Positions 1-5,665 of a DNA stretch of 10,947 nt are shown piece by piece. The translations under genes were made by a program, and so were the position numbers. Source of the DNA: Akkermansia sp. (GTDB taxonomy: Bacteria; Verrucomicrobiota; Verrucomicrobiia; Verrucomicrobiales; Akkermansiaceae). The stretch is taken from NCBI GenBank assembly GCA_017555465.1, contig JAFZGH010000273.1:1-10947 (forward strand), written 5' to 3'. The stretch's first letter is position 1, and the number at the start of each line of letters is the position of its first letter. A model generated the notes under the pieces. That model had not been told where the DNA came from. It searched no databases and worked only from the letters and a program-made list of their open reading frames with translations.

Positions 1-800
1 CCGGCGTGGTATGCCACTGCATTCACATGCTGGGAGGATATTTCCTCAAACACCAGCATCACATTCTTGCGGGTAGAGCAATAGATAATCCCCTTCTTCC
101 AGCGCGCTATCACCTTGCGGATGCGCTCGAACTTCGCCTTGCGGCTCTCGCAGTGCGTAATGCCGAAATCCAGATTATCCCGGCCAAAGCCACTGATAAT
201 CACCGCAGGCTCCCGCAGCTGCAAGGTAGTGAGAATGTCCTCGCGCACATGCGCCGTGGCCGTGGCCGTGAGCGCCACGGTCTGCGGCCAGCCCAGGGCT
301 TCGCGCACGCGCCCCAGTCGCAGATAATCCGGGCGGAAATCATGCCCCCACTGGCTCAGGCAATGCGCTTCATCCACGGCCAGCAGGGCAATCTGCATCC
401 CCCGCAGCATCTCCATGAACGACTCCTGGGCAAAGCGCTCCGGCGCCACGTAGAGAATCTTCAACTCCCCATAACGCAGCGCCTGCATCACCTGGCGGTA
501 TTCCTCTGCGCCCAGTGATGAATTCACCGCAGCGGCAGGGATTCCGCGTGTCTGCAGCGCATCCACCTGGTCTTTCATGAGCGCAATCAGCGGCGAAACC
601 ACCACCGTGAGTCCGGGGCGGCAGAGCGCGGGAAGCTGGTAGCAGAGCGACTTACCGCCGCCCGTAGGCATAATACCCAGAGCATCGCGCCCCGCGAGAA
701 TCGCCTGCACCACATCCTCCTGACCGGGGCGCAGCGCATCGAACCCAAAATACGTTCTGAGCGCTTCCTGTGCATCTGCTATCTCGCGGAACTCTGCCAT
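1..800 (-). CDS. recQ: ATP-dependent DNA helicase RecQ (5' part, runs off the left edge)
   Basis: RecQ is a superfamily 2, 3'-to-5' DNA helicase acting in recombination and replication-fork repair. The visible 266 codons cover helicase domain 1 and the start of domain 2. They show a Q-motif-like FGFDALRPGQ (18-27), Walker A PTGGGKS (45-51), SPLIALMKDQ (69-78), the DEAH box (143-146), the RecQ-specific aromatic-rich loop HCLSQWGHDFRPDY (146-159) and motif III LTATAT (about 176-181). The strand exchange segment IIYCSTRK follows near 240. The rest of domain 2, the zinc-binding/RQC region and any HRDC domain lie beyond base 1. The ATG at 800 is the first in frame after a stop at 813-815, so the start is secure. 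There is no Shine-Dalgarno sequence. A possible promoter lies almost against the start, and a small gene ends 45 nt upstream on the same strand. Confidence 0.96.
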   Translation of the reverse strand, partial: MAEFREIADAQEALRTYFGFDALRPGQEDVVQAILAGRDALGIMPTGGGKSLCYQLPALCRPGLTVVVSPLIALMKDQVDALQTRGIPAAAVNSSLGAEEYRQVMQALRYGELKILYVAPERFAQESFMEMLRGMQIALLAVDEAHCLSQWGHDFRPDYLRLGRVREALGWPQTVALTATATAHVREDILTTLQLREPAVIISGFGRDNLDFGITHCESRKAKFERIRKVIARWKKGIIYCSTRKNVMLVFEEISSQHVNAVAYHA

Positions 801-809
801 GACCGGCTC

Positions 810-838
810 ATTTTAGCCGATTACCCCCCGGCGCGCAA
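810..838 (-). promoter_or_regulatory. candidate sigma70 promoter for recQ, almost touching the start codon
   Basis: On the minus strand TTGCGC (833-838) and TAAAAT (810-815) are separated by 17 bp. The -10 box ends 9 nt before the recQ ATG, so transcription would begin within about three bases of the start codon and give a leaderless or nearly leaderless mRNA. A short inverted repeat, CGGCT/AGCCG, straddles the -10 box. The -35 box is only a partial match. This is inference from spacing and motif alone. Confidence 0.4.
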
Positions 839-845
839 GCCGGAA

Positions 846-1049
846 TTATGCACGGAACAGCAGCAGCGCCACCAGAGCAGGAACAACGCAGCTCCACACC
901 GTATGCGTGCGGCGCACCGATTCCTGCGGCAGCAGTTCATTCAGCCGGGCATTGCGATTGAACCGCCAGGTGCGGCGGCGCAGCGCCAGGTGCAGGTTGC
1001 GGCGAAGGGACAATACGACACTATTCTCGTTCTCAATTTCAGGTATCAT
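846..1049 (-). CDS. small hypothetical protein with C-terminal membrane segment
   Basis: This 67-residue protein is not recognised. Its N-terminal half is strongly basic (Arg-rich stretches around residues 16-35). Its last 16-17 residues (HTVWSCVVPALVALLLFRA region) are hydrophobic and end in Arg-Ala, which fits a C-tail-anchored or single-pass inner-membrane protein. The chosen ATG at 1049 begins MIPEIENEN; the frame stays open to a TTG at 1121, but the intervening sequence looks like leader rather than protein. There is no Shine-Dalgarno, and unlike all other genes here the base before the ATG is not C. It lies upstream of recQ on the same strand with a 45-nt gap and follows a promoter and structured leader. 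The call rests on open frame, location and plausible composition only, so it could be a chance ORF. Confidence 0.45.
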   Translation of the reverse strand: MIPEIENENSVVLSLRRNLHLALRRRTWRFNRNARLNELLPQESVRRTHTVWSCVVPALVALLLFRA

Positions 1050-1168
1050 AGGGGTTATGTGTGTTAGGTGTTGGTATGCAACGCAGCCCGGACTAACAGA
1101 CACCTCGATACCAGACGACAATGCAGCCGCATGCGTTGGCTCGGTACAGGGTAGTCAGGGAGCGTCAA
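1050..1168 (-). other. structured leader or small RNA upstream of the 67-residue gene
   Basis: This is about 115 nt of non-coding sequence between a candidate promoter and the small gene, rich in self-complementarity. Three helices can be drawn: AGGTGT (1066-1071) with ACACCT (1100-1105), GGTAT (1073-1077) with ATACC (1108-1112), and CAACGCA (1079-1085) with TGCGTTG (1132-1138), given as plus-strand sequence. The first two interleave as an H-type pseudoknot and the third crosses the second, so they may be alternative folds. A 22-codon ORF (1132 down to 1064) sits inside. I do not recognise a known riboswitch, 6S RNA, SRP RNA or tRNA in it. It may be an mRNA leader, a free small RNA or neither. 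Confidence 0.35.
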
Positions 1169-1172
1169 CGGG

Positions 1173-1204
1173 ATTATACTAACAAATAGCCCTGCCCGTT
1201 TCAA
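1173..1204 (-). promoter_or_regulatory. candidate promoter of the structured leader and small gene
   Basis: On the minus strand a perfect TATAAT lies at 1173-1178. A TTGAAA at 1199-1204 lies 20 bp upstream of it, which is long, or 17 bp upstream of the overlapping hexamer TAGTAT (1176-1181). Predicted initiation is near 1168. It lies just downstream of the ispA terminator in transcription order, so it would start an independent unit leading to the small gene and perhaps recQ. Confidence 0.45.
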
Positions 1205-1229
1205 GCTCCTTTTTCAGATTTCCGGAAAT

Positions 1230-1265
1230 AAAAAACCGCCGCCGGGTTTGCAGACCAGGCAGCGG
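1230..1265 (-). terminator. rho-independent terminator of the asd-ispA operon
   Basis: Read on the minus strand, CCGCTGCC (1265-1258) pairs with GGCGGCGG (1243-1236) in an 8-bp stem with one G-U pair and a 14-nt loop. It is followed directly by six T residues (1235-1230). It begins about 20 nt after the ispA stop codon, which is the expected position and orientation for ending that operon. Confidence 0.75.
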
Positions 1266-1286
1266 CTGAAAGAGATATCGGGTATA

Positions 1287-2171
1287 TCAATAATCGCGCT
1301 TGAGCAAGTAATCGCTGATGGCCAGCAGATTCTCGCGGCGGCGGTCAGAGAACACATCCAGCGCGGCACGGGCGGCAGCCGTCAGCTCACGAGCCTCAGC
1401 ACGGGCGTTATCCATGCCCACCAGTGCGGGGTATGTGGCCTTCTGCACCTTGGCATCCTTGCCAATGCTCTTGCCCAGCACCTCCGGTGTGGAGGTCACA
1501 TCCAGAATATCGTCGATAATCTGGAATGCCAGGCCAAGGGAGCGGCCATATTCGGTGAGGGCATCCAACTGCTCCGGCGTGCACCCGGCGGCCATGCCAC
1601 CCAGACGCACGGAAGCAATGATGAGGGCCGAGGTCTTGCCGTGATGAATAGCACGCAGCTCATCCACCGTCAGCTCGCGGCCCTCGCCCTCCAGGTCGAG
1701 CACCTGACCACCTACCAGATGCTGGCTGCCGGTGCGGTAGGCCATTTCGGCCACATAGTCACCGGCATCGTAGCGGTCATTAGCAGGCACACGGGCCAGC
1801 ATGGCAAACACCTCAGTCAGCAGAGCATCACCGGCCAGCACCGCAATTCCCTCGCCGAACACCTTGTGGTTCGTAGGCCGCCCGCGGCGCAGGTCGTCAT
1901 TATCCATGCAAGGCAGGTCATCATGAATCAGCGTGTAGGTGTGCAGAGCTTCCAGGGCGCAGGCAGCATCCAGCGCCACCTCTTCACTGCCGCCACAGGC
2001 CTTGGCAGCCTCCAGACACAGCAGCGGGCGGATGCGCTTACCACCGGCAAAGATGCTGTAGCGCATGGCCTTGTGGATTGTGCTGGGGGCAATATCCTCG
2101 CCGGGCAGCAGCTCGTTGAGGCGAGCTTCCACCTTGGCAGCCGTTTCCTTGATGAGAGCCTTGATATCCAT
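1287..2171 (-). CDS. ispA: short-chain polyprenyl diphosphate synthase, probably farnesyl diphosphate synthase
   Basis: The enzyme condenses isopentenyl diphosphate with allylic diphosphates to build C15 (possibly C20) precursors for undecaprenyl phosphate and quinones. The 294 residues match the usual bacterial IspA length. Seen in order: GGKRIRP (43-49) that binds isopentenyl diphosphate, the first Asp-rich motif DDLPCMD with its two-residue insertion (84-90), DDLRRGRPTNH (92-102), GGQVLDL (154-160), the KTS motif (179-181) and the second Asp-rich motif DDILD (220-224). Tyr79 and Thr80, five and four residues before the first motif, resemble the Tyr-Ser of E. coli IspA and favour short products. 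A geranylgeranyl (CrtE-like) product cannot be excluded. The gene starts 16 nt after the asd stop and shares its operon. No Shine-Dalgarno is visible before the ATG. Confidence 0.94.
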   Translation of the reverse strand: MDIKALIKETAAKVEARLNELLPGEDIAPSTIHKAMRYSIFAGGKRIRPLLCLEAAKACGGSEEVALDAACALEALHTYTLIHDDLPCMDNDDLRRGRPTNHKVFGEGIAVLAGDALLTEVFAMLARVPANDRYDAGDYVAEMAYRTGSQHLVGGQVLDLEGEGRELTVDELRAIHHGKTSALIIASVRLGGMAAGCTPEQLDALTEYGRSLGLAFQIIDDILDVTSTPEVLGKSIGKDAKVQKATYPALVGMDNARAEARELTAAARAALDVFSDRRRENLLAISDYLLKRDY

Positions 2172-2187
2172 GGTCAGGAAATATCGT

Positions 2188-3204
2188 TTACTTACCCTTC
2201 ACCAGCAGCTCGGCAATCTGCACGGCGTTGAGAGCGGCACCCTTGCGCACCTGGTCACCCACCACCCAGAGGTTGAGGGCGTTGTCGATGGCAATATCCT
2301 TGCGGATACGACCCACGTAGCAGGTATCGCCATTGGTGGAATCCAGCGGGGTCGGCCACACGTTGTTAGCCACATCGTCCATCAGCTCCACGCCGGGCAT
2401 ACCGTCGAAGCAGGCGCGTGCGCCTTCCACATCCACCGGCTTCTCGAACTGGGCAATGCAGGAAATCGAGTGGCTGCGGTACACCGGAACGCGCACACAG
2501 GTGCAGGTCACGTTCAGCTCCGGCAGGTTCATAATCTTGCGACCTTCATTGAGCATTTTGAGCTCTTCCTTGGTGTAACCGTTATCGGCAAACTTGTCAA
2601 TCTGGGGAAGCACGTTGAAAGCAATCTGGCGGGGGTAGGTCTTAATCTCTACCGGGTGGCCGTCCACAATGGCGCGCACCTGGTTCTCCAGCTCAGTGAT
2701 GCCATGCTGGCCGCTGCCGGAAACAGCCTGGTAGCTGCTGGCCACAATGGTCTTGAGACCATACTTCAGGTGCAGCGGGTACAGTGCCATCAGGGTGATG
2801 ATGGTGGTGCAGTTCGGGTTGGCAATAATGTTGCGGGGATGATTGAAAGCGGCTTCACCATTGATTTCGGGCACCACCAGCGGCACATCGGCATCCTGGC
2901 GGAAAGCGGAGGAGTTATCCACCACTACGCAACCGGCAGCACCGGCAATGGGGGCGAACTCACGGGAAATATCACCACCGGCAGCAAAGAGCGCAATGTC
3001 CACATCGCCGAAGGAATCAGCCGTCAGCTCCTGCACGGTCAGCATCTCGCCGCGGAAGGCAACCTGTTTACCTGCAGAACGATGAGAGGCCAGAAGTTTA
3101 AGCGAGGCCAGCGGAAAATTGCGGGTCTCAAGGCAGGAAAGAATCTCGACGCCCACCGCACCGGTGGCGCCCACAATAGCGACTCTGGGATTATTCATGT
3201 TCAT
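2188..3204 (-). CDS. asd: aspartate-semialdehyde dehydrogenase
   Basis: Asd reduces aspartyl phosphate to aspartate semialdehyde with NADPH, the branch point to lysine/diaminopimelate, threonine and methionine. From the ATG at 3204 the protein has 338 residues, typical for the family. It shows the NADP-binding GATGAVG (12-18), the active-site Cys132 in NPNCTTI, the catalytic-loop Gln159 in SYQAVSGSGQ, and His245 in VPVYRSHS, which act in acyl-enzyme chemistry and substrate binding. A second ATG at 3198 is equally possible. The frame is open up to 3369, but that extension would cross the promoter and overlap the divergent gene, so I reject it. It is the first gene of the asd-ispA operon. Confidence 0.95.
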   Translation of the reverse strand: MNMNNPRVAIVGATGAVGVEILSCLETRNFPLASLKLLASHRSAGKQVAFRGEMLTVQELTADSFGDVDIALFAAGGDISREFAPIAGAAGCVVVDNSSAFRQDADVPLVVPEINGEAAFNHPRNIIANPNCTTIITLMALYPLHLKYGLKTIVASSYQAVSGSGQHGITELENQVRAIVDGHPVEIKTYPRQIAFNVLPQIDKFADNGYTKEELKMLNEGRKIMNLPELNVTCTCVRVPVYRSHSISCIAQFEKPVDVEGARACFDGMPGVELMDDVANNVWPTPLDSTNGDTCYVGRIRKDIAIDNALNLWVVGDQVRKGAALNAVQIAELLVKGK

Positions 3205-3230
3205 GAATCTTTGGTTAACAGGATAATAAA

Positions 3231-3278
3231 CGTGCCCGTGGCACGCGGCTATTGTAACGTATTCTGCGTGATTATCAA
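3231..3278 (-). promoter_or_regulatory. asd-ispA promoter with a hairpin at the predicted transcript start
   Basis: On the minus strand TTGATA (3273-3278), a 16-bp spacer and TACAAT (3251-3256) form a good sigma70-type promoter. Transcription is predicted to start near 3244, giving a leader of about 40 nt. The first bases of that leader form a 6-bp hairpin, CGTGCC (3245-3240) with GGCACG (3236-3231) around a 3-nt loop. Such a hairpin could stabilise the mRNA 5' end, or as DNA it could be an operator. Confidence 0.6.
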
Positions 3279-3321
3279 GCCAAAACAACAAAATCTCACG
3301 GCCTGCATACATGCTTTTTGT

Positions 3322-3350
3322 TTGCAAAAGCCCCTGCGGGGGAGTAGAAT
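3322..3350 (+). promoter_or_regulatory. candidate promoter of the ppiC-like/aroA/dnaG operon
   Basis: TTGCAA (3322-3327), a 17-bp spacer and TAGAAT (3345-3350) match a sigma70 promoter. The -10 box ends only 6 nt before the GTG start codon at 3357, so the transcript would be leaderless. The competing reading is that GGGGGAG (3338-3344) is a Shine-Dalgarno 12 nt from the start with a promoter further upstream. The -35 box lies in an inverted repeat, GCTTTT (3313-3318) with AAAAGC (3326-3331). The divergent asd promoter is about 45 bp away. Confidence 0.45.
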
Positions 3351-3356
3351 AGCCGC

Positions 3357-4361
3357 GTGAAGTGGACATCTGCCAAAATCTACGTTTTCAAATCTGCCAT
3401 CATCGGCACGGCTCTGCTGTACATGGTGCTCGACCTCTGGGTGCTGCGCGGGCCCATGTACGGATTCCTGCACAAGGATAAGCAGGCAGCCGAGGCGGCG
3501 GCCCTGGTATATGGCGAGCGCATCTCGCACGGCCAGCTGACGCGCCACAAGGCAGAACAGGAAGCCATCTCCGGCAGAGAAAAGGCCAGCATCGCCATGA
3601 TGATGGATCTGGTACGCAGTTCCCTGCTGCGCCTGCGCACCCGCTACAACGACAACCAGCTTCCGCATGACCGCGCCGCGGCTGAAAAAGCCGTGGCCGC
3701 CCTTGCCACCCGCGCCGGAAGCGATGCCGAGTTTGAGCAACAGCTCGCATCCCAGGGTTACACCCGCCGCCAGTTCACGGATAAGGTGGAAGCGCGCCTG
3801 ATGGAGCTTGCCCTGCTGGACCGCAACCTGTCCCCCCACACACAGGTGGACAACGCCGCCATCATGGCGCATTACAAGCAGATCAAGGAGGAGCTGAGCA
3901 TCCCGGCCAGCCGCCCGGTGAAGCATATTTTCATTTCCACGCTGAACCGCAGCAGTGATGATGCCCGCCGCGTGGCCGAAATGGCCATTGAACGCCTGAA
4001 CGCCGGCGATGATTTTGCAGAAATTGCCGCTGAAATCAGCGAGGATGCAGCCACGGCTTCCCGCGGCGGGAACCTGGGAGTGGTGCATGATGACGCTCTG
4101 CTCCCCCTGCCGGAGCTCAACCTCTTCGGCGACTCCGCCCTGCCCGCCGGCATCCCCAGTCTGGTGCAGAGCAAGTGGGGGTGGCATGTCATTTTGGCAG
4201 GGCCCATCACTCCGGGCTACACCCCCTCGCTGGATGAATGCCGGGAAACCATCCGAACCGCCATCATCAGCGCCCAGCGGGAGCTGGGAATCAACGCTTT
4301 CTTCGACACACTCATCAAAGAGGGATTCCAACAGAAACGCATTAAAATCCATGTCAAGTGA
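3357..4361 (+). CDS. membrane-anchored SurA/PpiC-type peptidyl-prolyl cis-trans isomerase
   Basis: It probably folds exported proteins in the periplasm. The 334-residue protein has an N-terminal hydrophobic segment (about 11-28, preceded by Lys residues) that fits an uncleaved signal anchor or a signal peptide. A helical SurA_N-like region follows (about 45-180) with an amphipathic Gln/Ala/Arg-rich character. A parvulin domain (about 187-285) ends the core: RPVKHIFIS (186-194), GDDFAEIAAEISED (217-230), GGNLG (237-241) and SKWGWHVI (272-279) match the family's conserved strands. The GTG at 3357 is chosen because TAG at 3345-3347 closes the frame upstream and the next start (ATG 3423) would remove most of the membrane segment. 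The 3' end overlaps aroA by 11 nt, so the two are co-transcribed and probably translationally coupled. I give no symbol because SurA, PrsA and PpiC orthologs cannot be separated here. Confidence 0.88.
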   Translation: MKWTSAKIYVFKSAIIGTALLYMVLDLWVLRGPMYGFLHKDKQAAEAAALVYGERISHGQLTRHKAEQEAISGREKASIAMMMDLVRSSLLRLRTRYNDNQLPHDRAAAEKAVAALATRAGSDAEFEQQLASQGYTRRQFTDKVEARLMELALLDRNLSPHTQVDNAAIMAHYKQIKEELSIPASRPVKHIFISTLNRSSDDARRVAEMAIERLNAGDDFAEIAAEISEDAATASRGGNLGVVHDDALLPLPELNLFGDSALPAGIPSLVQSKWGWHVILAGPITPGYTPSLDECRETIRTAIISAQRELGINAFFDTLIKEGFQQKRIKIHVK

Positions 4362-5661
4362 CCGCATCACCGTCACCCGCGCCGCCCGCGGTCTGCACGG
4401 CACCATCACCGTTCCCGGCGATAAAAGCATCTCCCACCGCGTAGCCATTCTGGGCGCACTGGGCACCGGCACCATGCAGGTGCGCAACTATCTCTGCAGT
4501 GAAGACTGCGTGAACACCCTGCGCGCCATGCAGCAGCTGGGTGCGCAGGTGACACCCGGGGATTGCCCGCAGAATTTCACCCTCACCGGCACCGGCATGA
4601 CCCCCACCGCCCCGGCACATGATATCGACTGCGGCAACAGCGGAACGGGAATGCGCCTCATGGCCGGCGTACTGGCCTCCCTGCCTTTCCGCAGCCGCAT
4701 GTTCGGTGATGCCTCGCTGAGTTCCCGCCCCATGAAGCGCATCATCGACCCGCTGGGCAGCATGGGCGCGCGCATCACCGCCTGCGGTGAAAAGCCCGGC
4801 TGCGCCCCGCTGGAAATCGAAGGAGGCAAACTGAGCCCCGTGCATTATGATTTACCCATGGCAAGCGCCCAGGTGAAGAGCGCCGTGCTGCTGGCCGGCA
4901 TGCTGGCAGAAGGCCGCACTTCTGTGCACCAGCCTGCCATCACCCGCGACCACACCGAACGCCTGTTCGAACACTTCGGCATCCCCTGCACCGTTTCGGA
5001 GGATGGGCTGGATATTGCCGTTGACGGGCCGGTTGTCCCCACCAACAAGGACATCACCGTGCCGGGAGACATCTCCAGCGCGGCTTTCTGGCTTGTAGCC
5101 GCCAGCATTGTGCCGGGTAGCGAGGTCACCCTGCTCAACGTGGGGCTCAACCCCACCCGCGATGCCATCATCACCGTGCTCCGCCGCATGGGCGCAGACA
5201 TCACCATCACCAACCGCACCAAGGGCGGCGAGCCATACGGCGACATCACCGTGCGCGCCCCGCAGCAGCTCGTAGCCACCGAGGTACTCAAGCCGGAAAT
5301 CCCCAACCTCATCGACGAAATCCCCGTGCTGGCCGTCGCTGCCGCCTTTGCCCAGGGAACCACCCGCATCCGCAATGCTGCCGAGCTGAGAGTGAAGGAA
5401 AGCGACCGCATTGCCACGGTGGTGGGCAATCTGCGCGCCATGGGTGCCCAGGTGGATGAATTCCCGGATGGCATGGAAATTACGGGCGGAGCTCCGCTGC
5501 ACGGTGCCACCATGGATTGCTACGGCGACCACCGCATCGCCATGAGCTTCCTCATGGCCGGCCTGAATGCCGATAGCGAGACCACCCTGCTCAACTGCCA
5601 CAGCATCAACACCTCCTACCCCGGGTTCGAGGAGCATCTCCGCACCCTTACCCAGGCTTGA
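4351..5661 (+). CDS. aroA: 3-phosphoshikimate 1-carboxyvinyltransferase (EPSP synthase, class II type)
   Basis: AroA joins phosphoenolpyruvate to shikimate-3-phosphate in the pathway to chorismate and aromatic amino acids. The 436 residues show PGDKSISHR (22-30), GNSGTGMRL (95-103), SSRPMKR, MASAQVKSA, TRDHTE, the catalytic Asp322 in LIDEIP, LRVKESDR (346-353, with Glu350 and Arg353) and GDHRIAMSF (392-400). Wording such as MASAQVKSAVLLAG and AELRVKESDR closely follows Agrobacterium CP4-type class II enzymes rather than E. coli AroA. At the position where CP4 has the glyphosate-tolerance Ala100, this protein has Gly98. The ATG at 4351 overlaps the upstream isomerase gene, and dnaG begins 4 nt after the stop, so it is the middle gene of a compact operon. 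Confidence 0.97.
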   Translation: MSSDRITVTRAARGLHGTITVPGDKSISHRVAILGALGTGTMQVRNYLCSEDCVNTLRAMQQLGAQVTPGDCPQNFTLTGTGMTPTAPAHDIDCGNSGTGMRLMAGVLASLPFRSRMFGDASLSSRPMKRIIDPLGSMGARITACGEKPGCAPLEIEGGKLSPVHYDLPMASAQVKSAVLLAGMLAEGRTSVHQPAITRDHTERLFEHFGIPCTVSEDGLDIAVDGPVVPTNKDITVPGDISSAAFWLVAASIVPGSEVTLLNVGLNPTRDAIITVLRRMGADITITNRTKGGEPYGDITVRAPQQLVATEVLKPEIPNLIDEIPVLAVAAAFAQGTTRIRNAAELRVKESDRIATVVGNLRAMGAQVDEFPDGMEITGGAPLHGATMDCYGDHRIAMSFLMAGLNADSETTLLNCHSINTSYPGFEEHLRTLTQA

Positions 5662-5665
5662 CCCC

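Noticed and set aside
1064..1132. 22-codon ORF inside the structured leader as a leader peptide
   Set aside because: It has a basic product, no ribosome-binding signal and no run of regulatory codons; too short to support alone.
1050..1168. tRNA, 6S RNA or SRP RNA
   Set aside because: There is no T-loop signature, no 6S-like closing stem with a central bubble and no SRP apical loop sequence.
846..2110. Shared peptide ARLNELLP in the 67-residue protein and in the IspA N-terminus
   Set aside because: The codons differ, the flanks do not align and the peptide is helix-like; I treat it as coincidence rather than a gene fragment.
3326..3341. Minus-strand terminator (CCCC-GCA-GGGG followed by CTTTT)
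   Set aside because: The stem is only 4 bp, the T-run is short, and no minus-strand gene ends there.
1248..3360. Long plus-strand open frames opposite ispA and asd
   Set aside because: They are antisense shadows of two unambiguous genes. GC-rich coding DNA often leaves such frames open, and their translations resemble no family.
3205..3369. N-terminal extension of Asd
   Set aside because: The frame is open, but the extra 55 residues would cover the asd promoter and the start of the divergent gene, and the Asd fold begins directly after the ATG at 3204 or 3198.
3249..4487. Long minus-strand open frame opposite the isomerase gene
   Set aside because: It is a shadow of a clear parvulin-domain gene and would also run through the divergent promoter region.
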